Of a stretch of 48,718 bases of DNA, positions 27,126 to 36,564 are shown piece after piece. The translations under genes and the position numbers were made by a program. Each line of letters opens with the position of its first letter. Position 1 is the first letter of the stretch. A model generated the notes under the pieces. That model was not told where the DNA came from. It saw only the letters and a list, made by a program, of their open reading frames with translations, and searched no databases. The stretch is from contig NZ_JANXSO010000138.1 of the NCBI RefSeq assembly GCF_025352645.1, positions 1 through 48,718 on the forward strand, given 5' to 3'. Origin of the DNA: Iodobacter sp. Its GTDB lineage: Bacteria > Pseudomonadota > Gammaproteobacteria > Burkholderiales > Chitinibacteraceae.

Positions 27126-28517
27126 ATGATGAAACATAAAGTTAAACGTATCCATTTTGTAGGCATAGGCGGAGTCGGCATGAGCGGCATCGCTGAGGTG
27201 CTGCTTAATCTTGGTTTTGAGATCAGTGGTAGCGATCTTGGCAGCAATGCCACCACTCAGCGCCTAGCCGCTGCCGGTGCGCAAGTACACTTGGGCCACT
27301 CAGCAGAGTATGTTGCCAATAGCGACGTTGTAGTGATTTCTAGCGCGGTAAAAGACGATAACGCTGAAGTGATCGAAGCGCGTAGCCGCAAGATTCCCGT
27401 CGTGCCACGCGCCCAAATGCTGGCCGAGCTGATGCGTCTGAAACAAGGCATCGCTATCGCTGGCACCCACGGTAAAACCACCACCACCAGCCTGACGGCC
27501 TCTATTTTAGAAGCAGCCGGGTTAGATCCTACTTTTGTAATTGGCGGCAAATTACACGCCGCAGGCAGCAATGCACGTTTAGGCCATGGCGACTTTTTAG
27601 TGGCCGAGGCCGATGAAAGCGATGCGTCTTTCCTGCTCCTCACCCCTGTGATTTCGGTGGTGACCAATATCGACCAAGACCATATGGATACCTATGGCCA
27701 TGATTTTAATAATTTAAAGAAGGCCTTTATCACCTTCTTGCAGCACCTACCCTTCTATGGCCGCGCCGTACTGTGCATTGATGACCCTTATGTGCGCGAG
27801 ATTTTGCCACAGGTCACCAGCCCAATTACCAGCTATGGCGTTAGCCCAGATGCCATGCTGCGCGCCGAGAATATCGTCGCCCTTGATGGCAAGATGCAAT
27901 TTGATGCGGTATGGGAAAACGGCGAATCACGCCGCCTAGCCATCACACTCAATATGCCCGGCATGCACAATGTACTGAACGCACTCGCCGCGATTGCAGT
28001 CAGCATTGAAGTGGGCGCAGATGAAGCCGCTATTCAATCGGCGCTGGCAGGCTTTGAAGGTGTTGGTCGCCGCTTCCAGCGTTACGGTGATATCGCCTTA
28101 GCAGCCGGTGGCAGCTTTACCTTGGTAGACGATTACGGCCACCACCCAGTTGAAATGGCAGCCACCATTGCTGCTGCGCGAGGCGCGTTTCCAGGTCGGC
28201 GTTTAGTGCTGGCTTTCCAGCCGCACCGCTACAGCCGCACCCGCGATTGCTTTGAAGATTTCGTACAAGTGTTATCCACGGTAGATGGCTTATTGCTGGC
28301 CGAAGTGTATGCCGCAGGTGAAGCGCCAATTGTGGCTGCAGACAGCCGGAGCCTAGCACGCGCCGTACGTATTGTTGGCAAAGTAGAACCCCAATTTGTA
28401 GCAGACATCAGTGAAATGCCCGCAGCCATGATGGCCGCAGCCAAAGACGGCGATGTGATCATCACCATGGGCGCAGGCACGATAGGCGGTGTACCAGGCA
28501 AGGTGGCTGCAATTTAA
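27126..28517 (+). CDS. murC: UDP-MurNAc:L-alanine ligase MurC
   Basis: First Mur ligase of the pathway. It has 463 residues; two ATGs in succession (27126, 27129) make the exact start uncertain by one codon. It opens with [19 protein letters not shown] and has the ATP loop [59 protein letters not shown] and [11 protein letters not shown]. It is followed by a 211-bp gap with a palindromic element and a REP-like palindrome before ddl. Confidence 0.96.
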   Translation: MMKHKVKRIHFVGIGGVGMSGIAEVLLNLGFEISGSDLGSNATTQRLAAAGAQVHLGHSAEYVANSDVVVISSAVKDDNAEVIEARSRKIPVVPRAQMLAELMRLKQGIAIAGTHGKTTTTSLTASILEAAGLDPTFVIGGKLHAAGSNARLGHGDFLVAEADESDASFLLLTPVISVVTNIDQDHMDTYGHDFNNLKKAFITFLQHLPFYGRAVLCIDDPYVREILPQVTSPITSYGVSPDAMLRAENIVALDGKMQFDAVWENGESRRLAITLNMPGMHNVLNALAAIAVSIEVGADEAAIQSALAGFEGVGRRFQRYGDIALAAGGSFTLVDDYGHHPVEMAATIAAARGAFPGRRLVLAFQPHRYSRTRDCFEDFVQVLSTVDGLLLAEVYAAGEAPIVAADSRSLARAVRIVGKVEPQFVADISEMPAAMMAAAKDGDVIITMGAGTIGGVPGKVAAI

Positions 28518-28522
28518 ATCAC

Positions 28523-28667
28523 AAAAACCAGATCTTTAACCACGGAGAAAAAGGAGAACACGGAGGGCCACGGAGAAAAGCAAAAAATGCTTCATCTTCA
28601 TTTTTATCAGGTTTTCTCCGTGAAATTCCGTGTTCTCTGTGCCCTCCGTGGTTCAAGATTTAGGTTT
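28523..28667. repeat. palindromic element, family A, between murC and ddl
   Basis: A 145-bp inverted repeat: left AAAAACCAGATCTTTAACCAC, GGAGAAAAAGGAGAACACGG, AGGGCCACGGAGAAAAGC; right GGTTTTCTCCGTG, AATTCCGTGTTCTCTGTG, CCCTCCGTGGTTCAAGATTT. It is closely related to the copy at 23216, sharing the sequence GGCCACGGAGAAAAGCAA in the left arm, but has a different loop. Confidence 0.88.
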
Positions 28668-28674
28668 GGAATTT

Positions 28675-28699
28675 GTAGGGTGGGCATTGTGCCCACGCG
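28675..28699. repeat. REP-like palindrome (GTGGGCA arms)
   Basis: GTGGGCA and TGCCCAC around a two-base TT... centre (GTAGGGTGGGCATTGTGCCCACGCG). It is placed directly after the family-A element. A longer relative is at 48161-48229. Confidence 0.55.
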
Positions 28700-28728
28700 A
28701 AAAACAACAGCTGGATTGAGTAAGCAAA

Positions 28729-29637
28729 ATGAATAAATACGGAAAAGTAGCCGTGGTAATGGGGGGCACTTCAGCAGAGCGTGAAGTGTCTTTAATGAGC
28801 GGTGCAGGTGTTTTAGGTGCTCTGCTGGCGCGCGGCGTGGATGCGTATGCTTTCGATCCAGCCGAAAAACCGCTGACCGCTTTAACGACAGAAAAATTTG
28901 ACCGTGCTTTTCTAATTTTGCACGGCCCATTTGGTGAAGATGGCACATTGCAAGGTGCATTAGATGTAATAGGCATGCCATATACTGGCTGTGGTGTATT
29001 GGCCTCAGCGCTGGGTATGGATAAGCTGCGCAGCAAGCTGATTTGGCAAGCACTGGGGTTGCCTATTCCTGCCTTTGAAATTCTTACTCCAGCAAGCGAT
29101 TTTGCTGCGGTTGAGCAAAAGCTTGGCCTACCGCTATTTGTAAAGCCTGCTTGCGAAGGCTCTAGTATTGGCGTGAGTAAAGTAAAAAATGCCGGAGATC
29201 TTGCCGCTGCGTTTGCAGAAGCTTACAAATATGACAAGATTGTGATTGCAGAACAGTTCATAGGTGGGGGAGAATACACCGCAGCTGTGCTGGGAGACCA
29301 AGTACTGTCGTTTGTAAAAATTGAGCCTGCTACTGAATTCTACGATTACGAAGCCAAATATATCCGCAATGATACGGTTTATCGCTGTCCTGCCGGTTTG
29401 TCCTCTGAACTCAATGAAAAAATCGCTGGCTACGTCAAGAAAGCCTTTTGGGCACTTGGCGGCAGCGGCTGGGCGCGTATTGATTTTTTAATGGACGAAG
29501 CAGGAAATCCCTATTTATTAGAAGCCAATACCGCGCCGGGTATGACCAGCCATAGCTTATTTCCTATGGCGGCTAAAGACGCGGGTTTGAGCTATGAGGA
29601 TTTAGTTTTGCAAGTATTAGACAGCACGCTGGAATAA
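28729..29637 (+). CDS. ddl: D-alanine--D-alanine ligase
   Basis: ATP-grasp enzyme making the D-Ala-D-Ala dipeptide used by MurF. It has 302 residues, matching the DdlB type. [17 protein letters not shown] at the start, [84 protein letters not shown] lies before the ATG. The position between murC and ftsQ is standard for proteobacterial dcw clusters. Confidence 0.95.
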   Translation: MNKYGKVAVVMGGTSAEREVSLMSGAGVLGALLARGVDAYAFDPAEKPLTALTTEKFDRAFLILHGPFGEDGTLQGALDVIGMPYTGCGVLASALGMDKLRSKLIWQALGLPIPAFEILTPASDFAAVEQKLGLPLFVKPACEGSSIGVSKVKNAGDLAAAFAEAYKYDKIVIAEQFIGGGEYTAAVLGDQVLSFVKIEPATEFYDYEAKYIRNDTVYRCPAGLSSELNEKIAGYVKKAFWALGGSGWARIDFLMDEAGNPYLLEANTAPGMTSHSLFPMAAKDAGLSYEDLVLQVLDSTLE

Positions 29638-29700
29638 GAAACTTGATTTTATTTAACCATTTCAGCCAATTAATAAACGCCATTACGATGAGGCTAGCCC

Positions 29701-30450
29701 ATGTGGGATAAACCTCAGCTATTAATGTGGTTTGCCAATTTGCTGACGGCTCTGGCTCTATTGCTTTTATTTTATGCTTTGCTGTTTTTGACTGTGCATT
29801 CGCCTTTGTTTCCGATTAAGCGAATCAAAGTTGATGGTGATTTAGTTCACGTAACCCGTGAGCAATTGCAATACGTGATTAAACACGAGCTAAAAGGAAC
29901 ATTTTTTACTCTGGATCTAGATAAAACCCGCGTAGCTTTTGAAAAGCTACCTTGGGTAAGGCAAGTAACGGTACGCCGCCATTGGCCAGATCGAGTAGAA
30001 GTAAATATAGAAGAGCATAAAGCTATGGCGCGTTGGGGCTCAGTTGGATTGCTAAATAGCTATGGCGAACGCTTTGATGCAGCTTCAAATGATCAATTAC
30101 CGACTTTAGAAGGGCCAGATGGCACAGAAAAAATCATGATTGATGGCTTTGTAGAGTTACATAAAACGCTGTTGCCGCTGGGTAAAAAAGCCACTCATGT
30201 TTGGCTATCGGCAAGGCGGGCATGGCGATTTGAGCTAGATCATCAGCTCACCATTGAAGTAGGCAGAGATGAGCCAGTAGCAAGGACCGCGCGTTTTGTA
30301 ACCGCTTACCCTTACTCCTTGGGCCGATTAAAACAGCCTTTTGAATATGTCGATTTACGCTATCCAAATGGCTTTGCAGTACGTTTACCAGATTTCAAAC
30401 CAGCAGCAGCAAAGCCGGAAAATGCAAAAGAAGCCGCTTTAGCGCATTAA
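29701..30450 (+). CDS. ftsQ: cell division protein FtsQ
   Basis: Bitopic division protein linking the FtsL-FtsB complex to the septum. It has 249 residues: a short cytoplasmic tail, membrane segment about 10-32, the POTRA domain (PIKRIKVDGDLVHVTREQL to WPDRVEVNIEEHKAMARWG, about 37-105) and the beta domain to about 235. GAGG lies before the ATG. The 172-bp gap to ftsA contains a palindrome. Confidence 0.93.
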   Translation: MWDKPQLLMWFANLLTALALLLLFYALLFLTVHSPLFPIKRIKVDGDLVHVTREQLQYVIKHELKGTFFTLDLDKTRVAFEKLPWVRQVTVRRHWPDRVEVNIEEHKAMARWGSVGLLNSYGERFDAASNDQLPTLEGPDGTEKIMIDGFVELHKTLLPLGKKATHVWLSARRAWRFELDHQLTIEVGRDEPVARTARFVTAYPYSLGRLKQPFEYVDLRYPNGFAVRLPDFKPAAAKPENAKEAALAH

Positions 30451-30466
30451 ATGGCACTTTGTAATG

Positions 30467-30533
30467 GATATAAATTTGTAGCTTGGTGCTAAACATACGA
30501 AGCCCAAGCTACACCGATTCAAATTTTTATATC
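30467..30533. repeat. long palindrome between ftsQ and ftsA
   Basis: GATATAAATTTGTAGCTTGG pairs with CCAAGCTACA plus AAATTTTTATATC across a loop containing GCTAAACATACGAAGC. The ends GATATAAA/TTTATATC and inner TGTAGCTTGG/CCAAGCTACA are complementary, with a short insertion on the right side. It lies in the only sizeable gap between ftsQ and ftsA. It is a hairpin without a T-run. Confidence 0.65.
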
Positions 30534-30622
30534 AAACGATAAAGCAATACCAAACATTCAGCGGCATCAGCTTAATAAAGCGCCGTTTTTTAAGAAATAA
30601 GCATTCGTAAAAAGGTTGTCAG

Positions 30623-31855
30623 ATGACCAGGGATAGCAAAAACCTCATCGTCGGGCTAGATATCGGCACATCCAAAGTGGTGGCCGTGGTTGCCGAGATC
30701 AAGGAAGACGGCTCACTCAATGTAGTTGGCCTAGGCTCGGCTGCCTCACGCGGTCTTAAGCGTGGTGTGGTGGTTGACATTGAAAAAACCGTTGCCGCCA
30801 TCCAATCCGCGCTGGGTGAAGCCGAACTCATGGCCGATTGCAAGATCCGCGAGGTGATTACTGGCATCGCGGGCAGCCATATAAAGAGTATTAACTCTGA
30901 TGGCATGGTGGCAATTAAAGATAAAGAAGTGACCAGTGCCGATGTAGACCGCGTGATTGAAACCGCTAGCGCAGTGAATATCCCAACCGACCACCAAGTG
31001 CTGCATATCTTGGCGCAGGAATACATGATTGACGGCCAAGAAGGCGTTAAAGAGCCACTAGGTATGTCGGGTGTGCGCTTACATGTGAATGTGCATATCG
31101 TCAGCGGTGCGGTCAGTGCGGTACAAAACATCACCAAATGCGTGCGTCGCTGCGGTTTAGAGATCGAAGAAGTGGTGTTACAGCCTTTGGCCTCCGCTTA
31201 CTCGGTGCTCACCGAAGATGAAAAAGACCTCGGCGTTTGCTTGGTTGATATTGGCGGTGGCACCACCGATTTGGCGATCTTTATTGGTGGCGCAATCCGC
31301 CATACCGCCGTCATCCCTATTGCTGGCGACCAAGTCACCAACGATATCGCCATGGCGCTACGTACCCCCACGTCTGAAGCCGAGACCATCAAGTTGCAAC
31401 ATGGCGTAGCGCTGCGCCATATGAGCGATCCAGCGCAAATGATAGAAGTACCGGGCGTAGGTGAGCGCGGTGCGCGGCAGATGAGCCGTCATACCTTGGC
31501 TGAAGTGATTGAGCCACGAATTGAAGAGCTGTATGGCTTGGTTCAACAAGAACTACGCCGCTCTGGTTTTGAAGGCCGCCTATCCAGCGGCATCGTCATT
31601 ACCGGAGGGGCAGCCATGATGCCTGGCATGGTGGAGCTAGGCGAAGAGATTTTCCATATGCCGCTACGAATGGGTACGCCAAAGTATGTTGGCGGCCTAG
31701 CCGAAGTGGTGAAAAACCCACGTTATTCCACCGCGGTGGGTTTATTACTGATCGCACGCGAACAACTACAAAAGAACCCCGTACATCGGGGCAAAGATGG
31801 CTCCATGGGGGATATTTTTGGCCGTATGAAGTCTTGGTTTCAAAACACATTCTGA
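30623..31855 (+). CDS. ftsA: cell division protein FtsA
   Basis: Actin-like membrane tether of the Z ring. It has 410 residues. IVGLDIGTSKVVAVVAE (phosphate 1), GSHIKSINSDGMVAI, HVNVHIVSGAVSAVQNI (1C domain region), CLVDIGGGTTDLAIFIGG (phosphate 2), ITGGAAMMPGMVEL (adenosine motif), and a C-terminal amphipathic helix GRMKSWFQNTF for membrane binding. AAGG lies before the ATG. ftsZ follows after 74 bp. Confidence 0.96.
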   Translation: MTRDSKNLIVGLDIGTSKVVAVVAEIKEDGSLNVVGLGSAASRGLKRGVVVDIEKTVAAIQSALGEAELMADCKIREVITGIAGSHIKSINSDGMVAIKDKEVTSADVDRVIETASAVNIPTDHQVLHILAQEYMIDGQEGVKEPLGMSGVRLHVNVHIVSGAVSAVQNITKCVRRCGLEIEEVVLQPLASAYSVLTEDEKDLGVCLVDIGGGTTDLAIFIGGAIRHTAVIPIAGDQVTNDIAMALRTPTSEAETIKLQHGVALRHMSDPAQMIEVPGVGERGARQMSRHTLAEVIEPRIEELYGLVQQELRRSGFEGRLSSGIVITGGAAMMPGMVELGEEIFHMPLRMGTPKYVGGLAEVVKNPRYSTAVGLLLIAREQLQKNPVHRGKDGSMGDIFGRMKSWFQNTF

Positions 31856-31872
31856 TCTATTTGGGTAAGTAT

Positions 31873-31901
31873 CAGCGGTTGTTGGTAAACACCACAGCCG
31901 C
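31873..31901 (+). promoter_or_regulatory. hairpin in the ftsZ leader
   Basis: AGCGGTTGTTGG, loop TAAACA, CCACAGCCGCT. Eleven pairs are possible with two G-U pairs and the first G left out. It lies between the ftsA stop and the AAGGAG of ftsZ, with no T-run, so it is more likely an mRNA structure than a terminator. Its effect is unknown. Confidence 0.4.
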
Positions 31902-31929
31902 TTAAATCGGGCAACGCAAGGAGAGCAAC

Positions 31930-33105
31930 ATGGCTTTAACTTTCGAAGTGCAAGAAGTTGCACATCACGTCAATATTAAAGTGATTGGTGTAGGCGGCGC
32001 AGGCTGCAATGCCATCAACAATATGATCGAGCACGCATTAAGTGGGGTGCAGTTTATTGCTGCCAACACCGATGCACAGGTGCTTAAATTATCTAAAGCC
32101 ACCGATGTTGTGCAATTGGGCACTACGGGCTTTGGCGCAGGTTGCGATCCTGAAGTGGCCCGCGAAGCCGCTGAAGTGGATCGTGAACGCATTGGCGAGC
32201 TGATCAGCGGTGCCAATCTGCTGTTTATCACCGCAGGTATGGGTGGTGGTACAGGTACGGGTGCATCCCCAGTGATTGCGCAAATTGCCCGCGAAAAAGG
32301 CATCTTTACCGTTGGCGTAGTCACCAAGCCAGGTCTTGACGAAGGCTCCCGCCAGAAAGTGGCCCAAGCGGGCATCGACGAGCTAAGCCGTCATGTAGAT
32401 TCGCTGATTATTGTTTCTAACCAAAAGTTAGAAGAAGTGCTGGGCGAAGACGTAACCGTTGACGAAGCCTTCCGCGCTGCCGACGATGTGCTGCGCAATG
32501 CAGTGGCCTCTATCGTAGAAATCATTCAATACCCAGGCCTAATCAACGTTGACTTTGCCGACGTAAAAACCGTAATGCAAGAAAAAGGCATGGCGATGAT
32601 GGGCTCGGCCTTCGCTGCTGGCGAAAACCGCTCTATCCGCGCTACCGAAGAAGCAATCAGCTGCCCATTGCTAGACAACATTAACTTCAAGGGTGCGCGT
32701 GGTGTGCTGCTGAATATCAGCGCCAGCCGTGCCAGCCTGAAGAAAAGCGAAATCACCCGCGCTCGTGAAATCATCCAATCACACGTAGCAGAAGATGCCA
32801 TGGTAAAACACGGTGTGGTTTACGACGAAAGCTTGGGTGAGCAGATCCGTATCACCATTATCGCTACCGGCATGGGCAACACCAGCAAGCCACAGCTTTC
32901 TGTAGTGCCAACACCGCAGTTAAAAACTGGCACCGATAACCACTCAAGCGGCGAGCCAAACTGGAGCGAATACGATTTGCCACCCGGCTTTCGCCCTAGC
33001 GCACGCAACGCACGCGGCAATGCTGATGTGGCTACAACTAGCCGTAACAGCACATCAAATGTTGATATGGATATTCCAGCGTTTTTACGTCGTCAAGCAG
33101 ATTAA
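31930..33105 (+). CDS. ftsZ: cell division GTPase FtsZ
   Basis: Tubulin-like protein that polymerises into the Z ring. It has 391 residues. IKVIGVGGAGCNAINNM, the tubulin signature GGGTGTGASPVIAQIA, VTKPGLDEGSRQ, the T7 region NVDFADVKTVM, and the C-terminal interaction peptide DIPAFLRRQAD, which binds FtsA and other partners, after a linker of about 60 residues. AAGGAG precedes the ATG. Confidence 0.98.
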   Translation: MALTFEVQEVAHHVNIKVIGVGGAGCNAINNMIEHALSGVQFIAANTDAQVLKLSKATDVVQLGTTGFGAGCDPEVAREAAEVDRERIGELISGANLLFITAGMGGGTGTGASPVIAQIAREKGIFTVGVVTKPGLDEGSRQKVAQAGIDELSRHVDSLIIVSNQKLEEVLGEDVTVDEAFRAADDVLRNAVASIVEIIQYPGLINVDFADVKTVMQEKGMAMMGSAFAAGENRSIRATEEAISCPLLDNINFKGARGVLLNISASRASLKKSEITRAREIIQSHVAEDAMVKHGVVYDESLGEQIRITIIATGMGNTSKPQLSVVPTPQLKTGTDNHSSGEPNWSEYDLPPGFRPSARNARGNADVATTSRNSTSNVDMDIPAFLRRQAD

Positions 33106-33136
33106 TGGCGCATGGGAGCGGCTCATAAAGCATCTT

Positions 33137-33232
33137 CCACGAAATACACAAGCAGCACGCAAGCCATGCTGTATCGCCCAGAATGGATAAATAGCCCCAA
33201 AGCCATTTTTGTGCCTTCCGTGTTTTTCGTGG
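33137..33232. repeat. imperfect palindrome between ftsZ and lpxC
   Basis: CCACGAAATACAC on the left and GTGTTTTTCGTGG on the right pair as outer arms; inside, GCC/GGC pairs continue weakly. It resembles family A in style (gtg/cgtgg arms) but not in sequence, so it is probably a different element. The rest of the 263-bp gap holds the lpxC leader. Confidence 0.5.
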
Positions 33233-33313
33233 ACTATGGTTTTTTTCGTCATACCGTGAACTACGGCAAAGGATTTTAAGGAAAGGCCTATCGGCACGAT
33301 TGAAAAGATCAAA

Positions 33314-33336
33314 ACCAGCACAAACCCAGTGCTGGT
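33314..33336. promoter_or_regulatory. hairpin in the lpxC leader
   Basis: ACCAGCAC, loop AAACCCA, GTGCTGGT: eight perfect pairs about 35 bases before the lpxC ATG. Rightward there is no T-run; leftward it is followed by TTTTGATCTTTT, so it could terminate leftward transcription or structure the lpxC mRNA. No direct evidence separates these. Confidence 0.4.
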
Positions 33337-33368
33337 AAGATTGCGGCCTGCCGATTAACGAGACCAAT

Positions 33369-34283
33369 ATGTTCCAACAACGCACTCTGAAAACGACAAT
33401 CCGCGCCGTTGGCGTGGGCCTGCACTCTGGCGAGCGTGTCACCCTCGTCTTAAAACCGGCCCCGATCAATAGCGGGATCGTCTTTCAACGCGTCGATTTG
33501 CCCGAGTCGACGCCATTCAGAGTAACGCCCGCGCTGGTTAATGACACGCGGCTCTCCTCCACGCTCGTCAAAGACGGTGTACGTGTTGGAACAATTGAGC
33601 ACATCATGTCGGCATTTGCGGGGCTAGGCATCGACAACGTAATTGTTGAAGTTGACGCCCCGGAAATGCCGATTATGGATGGATCGGCAGCGCCTTTTAT
33701 CTATTTACTGCAATCAGCAGGCATCGTGGATCAACACGCGGCCAAACAATTTGTGCGCGTGCTGAAACCGATTGAAGTGATTGAAGGCGATAAATGGGTA
33801 AGGCTACTGCCCCACGAAGGCTATAAAGTGGCACTCACCATCGACTTTGCTCACCCCGCCTTTAAAAAATCCGCCCAAACCATCAAGATTGATTTTGCTA
33901 ACACCAATTACGTCAGCGAAATCGCCCGCGCCCGCACCTTTGGCTTTATCCACGAAGTAGAATACCTGCGCATGAACGGCCTAGCCCGTGGCGGCAGTAT
34001 GGATAACGCAATTGTGATTGACGAATACCGCGTACTGAACGACGGCGGCCTGCGCTTTGAAGACGAATTTGTGCGTCACAAAGTCTTAGATTTAATCGGT
34101 GATTTATACATCCTAGGCCGCCCACTGATCGCCGCCTTTGAAGGCTATAAATCCGGCCACGCCATGAATAACAAACTACTGCGCGCCCTGCTGGAAGACG
34201 CTAGCAACTACGAAATTGTTAGCTTTAACGAGCGCGACAAAGTCCCCAGCTCCTTCCACGATCTACCGGCCTTAGGAATCTGA
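33369..34283 (+). CDS. lpxC: UDP-3-O-acyl-N-acetylglucosamine deacetylase LpxC
   Basis: Zinc enzyme for the committed step of lipid A synthesis. It has 304 residues. It opens [20 protein letters not shown]; zinc ligands are H78 in [13 protein letters not shown] and H/D in [17 protein letters not shown], with [14 protein letters not shown] near the end. The place after ftsZ is normal for proteobacteria. Its TGA overlaps the ATG of a small membrane protein gene. In enterics LpxC is controlled by proteolysis; nothing about that can be read here. Confidence 0.97.
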   Translation: MFQQRTLKTTIRAVGVGLHSGERVTLVLKPAPINSGIVFQRVDLPESTPFRVTPALVNDTRLSSTLVKDGVRVGTIEHIMSAFAGLGIDNVIVEVDAPEMPIMDGSAAPFIYLLQSAGIVDQHAAKQFVRVLKPIEVIEGDKWVRLLPHEGYKVALTIDFAHPAFKKSAQTIKIDFANTNYVSEIARARTFGFIHEVEYLRMNGLARGGSMDNAIVIDEYRVLNDGGLRFEDEFVRHKVLDLIGDLYILGRPLIAAFEGYKSGHAMNNKLLRALLEDASNYEIVSFNERDKVPSSFHDLPALGI

Positions 34284-34468
34284 TGTTTATCGTGCTACGC
34301 CTGCTATTTGTCATAGCCGTTCTAGGCATCGCCTACTGTGCGTTCAAATACCAGCGCAGCCAAGATCCAAGCTGGCTACGCATCATTAAATGGATTCTGT
34401 ATTCCACACTGGGTTTGCTGGTGATCTTTTTTGTGGGACTGGTGATAGAGCGGCTAGGGGTGGGTTGA
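34283..34468 (+). CDS. small two-segment membrane protein coupled to lpxC
   Basis: It has 61 residues, with hydrophobic segments about 2-20 and 36-58 separated by a basic/aromatic link (KYQRSQDPSWLRIIKW). The start overlaps the lpxC stop by one base (TGATG), so the two are translated together. I do not recognise the family. The second segment and the link suggest both ends lie on the same side. Its coupling to lpxC hints at an envelope role, which is inference only. Confidence 0.75.
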   Translation: MFIVLRLLFVIAVLGIAYCAFKYQRSQDPSWLRIIKWILYSTLGLLVIFFVGLVIERLGVG

Positions 34469-34552
34469 GCTGAAGATTGTTGGACAAGTTTGATTTATTA
34501 ACCCGCGCATGCTGCTGATAATTGGGTATTCCTATCATTACCACTAGAGAAT

Positions 34553-34588
34553 GACGGGTTACGCCTACGACTAATCCGCCCTACAAAA
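34553..34588. repeat. REP-like fragment (GGGTTACGCC...CCGCCCTAC)
   Basis: TGACGGGTTACGCC, then CTACGACTAATCCGCCCTAC, ending like the other short repeats of this window. Arms do not pair well, so this is one half or a decayed copy. It marks the boundary between the lpxC unit and the T6SS island; the rest of 34469-34680 is A-rich and holds nothing else I recognise. Confidence 0.4.
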
Positions 34589-34680
34589 CAGGCTAAAGCA
34601 CTAAAGAAAAAACTAACGAAGAAAAACAAAACTCTAACTAACCCAGCCTGATTTAAATACTGCAACCGAGATAAAAATAG

Positions 34681-35223
34681 ATGAAGAAAGTAATCCGAAT
34701 AGGTGACCCAACCAGTGACGGCGGCACCGTTGTAAGCGGTTCGCCCTACCGTGTTTTATACGGCAAAAATGTAGCGCGTATGGGCGATATAGTGTCTTGC
34801 CCAAAAAATGGCCATACTAATTGCGTCATCATTGAAGGTGATCCATCTTGGCTGGTAGACGGTAAGCCCGTCGCACTGGAGGGCCATTTAACCAGCTGTG
34901 GCGCGGTGCTATTTTCTACCCTGAAAGAGGTTGAAGTGGAAGTACAAGTGTCCCCCAGCGCCGTTGTAGAGGGGGCAAAAGCCGCCATAGCGGCCACGGC
35001 GGCAACTATCGCCGCCAAAGCACTGGCACCCTACGACGAACAAACCAAGCTGGTTTCTGGCCTAATAGAAGGCGTCCCCTACTTTATCGAGACGAAAGAC
35101 GGCCAAATCATCTCCGGCCGCATTGGCGCAGATGGAAAGCTCCCCCGCATCGACACCAAAGACGAAAGCGAATATTCAATACTTTGGGGCGATGAAGCAC
35201 TTGAAAAGATGGGGGAGAAATGA
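34681..35223 (+). CDS. PAAR-domain T6SS spike protein with C-terminal extension
   Basis: PAAR domain in residues 1-95: VIRIGDPTSDGGTVVSGSP, ARMGDIVSCPKNGH, IIEGDPSWLVDGKPVALEG and LTSCGAVLFST. Such proteins cap the VgrG spike of the type VI secretion machine and carry effectors. Residues 100-125 are Ala-rich. Residues 125-180 (YDEQTKLVSGLIEGVPYFIE through ILWGDEALEKM) form a small beta-rich extension seen on many T6SS-associated proteins as an adaptor. No toxin is fused; the toxin is encoded next and its ATG overlaps this stop (ATGA). No vgrG is in the window. Confidence 0.88.
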   Translation: MKKVIRIGDPTSDGGTVVSGSPYRVLYGKNVARMGDIVSCPKNGHTNCVIIEGDPSWLVDGKPVALEGHLTSCGAVLFSTLKEVEVEVQVSPSAVVEGAKAAIAATAATIAAKALAPYDEQTKLVSGLIEGVPYFIETKDGQIISGRIGADGKLPRIDTKDESEYSILWGDEALEKMGEK

Positions 35224-35849
35224 GTCAGAAACTCGTCCAACAAGCCAAAGTAAAAACCAACCTCACCAAGGGTTCTATCTGCTCAATCGACGTTCAAGCA
35301 GTCACATTCAAGAGCCTATGGGACAACTACGTCACAGGATCCCCTTACGACGACCCAAGCAAAACGCATTCAAACCAATGTGCTATCCGAATGAGTGCGA
35401 CTTTGCACAAAGTCGGCGTGGAAATGAAGTCATTTTCACAGAAAACAGTCAAGCCAGAAGCCGGAAAAGAAAGTATTGGCCGCATCCTGCTTAATGGAAA
35501 AGCCACATCCACCCGCGCCGATGAAATGGCATCTTGGCTAAAACAACAACCATTTTGCGGATTACCCAAAGAACCAGAAAACATAACCGGCAAAGATTGG
35601 GAATCAAAAGTCAAAGACCGGACAGGAATTATTTTTTTCGGAGGATATTGGACTAGAGAAGGTGAAGAAGGTGCAGGTGCCAGCGGAGGACATATCGACT
35701 TGTGGAATGGATCTCGTCTTACAAATAACGGAACACTTGGAACAGTAGAAACATTTATGCGCTTTAGGCTAGGAATTCACCGACCATGGCCCCGCGTCTA
35801 CTCAGACCTACGTGCGTCAAAAACGATTCTATTTTTCGAGATAAAATGA
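35220..35849 (+). CDS. T6SS amidase effector, Tae4 family
   Basis: A putative papain-like peptidoglycan amidase delivered by T6SS to cut peptide stems of rival cells. It has 209 residues. Catalytic Cys is C54 in NQCAIRMSATL and the His is H158 in SGGHIDLWNG, the two landmark blocks of Tae4. FKSLWDNYV near the start is also typical. GGGGGAGA stands before the ATG, which overlaps the PAAR stop. The next gene starts inside the stop codon (ATGA). The expected Tai4 immunity protein is a secreted soluble protein, but the genes downstream encode membrane proteins. Confidence 0.88.
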   Translation: MSQKLVQQAKVKTNLTKGSICSIDVQAVTFKSLWDNYVTGSPYDDPSKTHSNQCAIRMSATLHKVGVEMKSFSQKTVKPEAGKESIGRILLNGKATSTRADEMASWLKQQPFCGLPKEPENITGKDWESKVKDRTGIIFFGGYWTREGEEGAGASGGHIDLWNGSRLTNNGTLGTVETFMRFRLGIHRPWPRVYSDLRASKTILFFEIK

Positions 35850-36160
35850 TGCGTCGAGTCCTCATATTCATCATCGGTGCGGCAATAGGCTACTTGTTTG
35901 ACATACTGCCATTCATTGTGGAGGCCACATTCAAACTTACGCTATGCGTTGAATCATGCCCAAGCTGGTTTAGATTAAGTTCACTAATAATCTACCTCAT
36001 CATGCCAATACTATGGGGAGTATTAGCCGTTATCTGGTTTGGAAATGCATCCAGCCCCTCAATAAGCAAACAAAAGATAGCCATCGCTCTAGCCATATCT
36101 ATAGTGCTAATGCTCCTAATCACATGGTACGCGTATGCATACCAAATGAGGCTCATATAG
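35846..36160 (+). CDS. small membrane protein coupled to the Tae4 gene, putative immunity protein
   Basis: It has 104 residues from ATG 35846 (a second ATG follows at 35849). Membrane segments about 5-22, 45-66 and 78-97, with a pair of cysteines in LCVESCPSWFRL between the first two. It overlaps the effector stop by four bases, the usual arrangement for effector and immunity. It has no similarity to Tai4 that I can see. A role in protection is inferred only from position. The same Cys-x3-Cys-Pro pattern recurs in the protein at 36561. Confidence 0.7.
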   Translation: MMRRVLIFIIGAAIGYLFDILPFIVEATFKLTLCVESCPSWFRLSSLIIYLIMPILWGVLAVIWFGNASSPSISKQKIAIALAISIVLMLLITWYAYAYQMRLI

Positions 36161-36306
36161 AGCACATAAGAAGAGCACCAAGGTTGTAGACGATAGCTTG
36201 CTGGACTGAATACGGCGTGCGCTTCGCGTTATTAACGCTCTACAACATCAGGTTAATTTCACCTTATGACCTTCTACAAATCAGAAAGTATTTCTCCCCC
36301 AACATC

Positions 36307-36564
36307 ATGAAGCGCCTCGTAATAACACTATTAAGTGCTCTATTTGGGGCACTATTAATGACTACCATTTGCTGGGGAGCACTATATCTCTATGGCACCT
36401 TGTATTTAAAAGGATATGGGAGCTTCTTTGATACAAATCCTGCCGCAGCAAATATATTTTTCATGACATGGGGTGGGCTATCAATAGCATCGGGCATCGT
36501 GTGTGCATACTTTACACAGCGATGGCTTAAGAAACGCCAAAAAAACATACTATGGCTCAAATGA
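36307..36564 (+). CDS. small membrane protein, tandem paralogue 1
   Basis: It has 85 residues from ATG 36307, with two membrane segments (about 5-25 and 48-68). It is closely related to the protein at 37143: both share ICWGALYLYGTLYLKG, SFFDTNPAAANIFFMTWGG (with small changes) and LSIASG. An in-frame start at 36217 lies in a repeat-like stretch and is not preferred. No known family is recognised. The downstream gene begins inside its stop codon. Confidence 0.72.
   Translation: MKRLVITLLSALFGALLMTTICWGALYLYGTLYLKGYGSFFDTNPAAANIFFMTWGGLSIASGIVCAYFTQRWLKKRQKNILWLK

Noticed and set aside
33085-33321. Leftward frame between ftsZ and lpxC
   Set aside because: No ribosome site, no recognisable family, and it runs through palindromic noncoding sequence.
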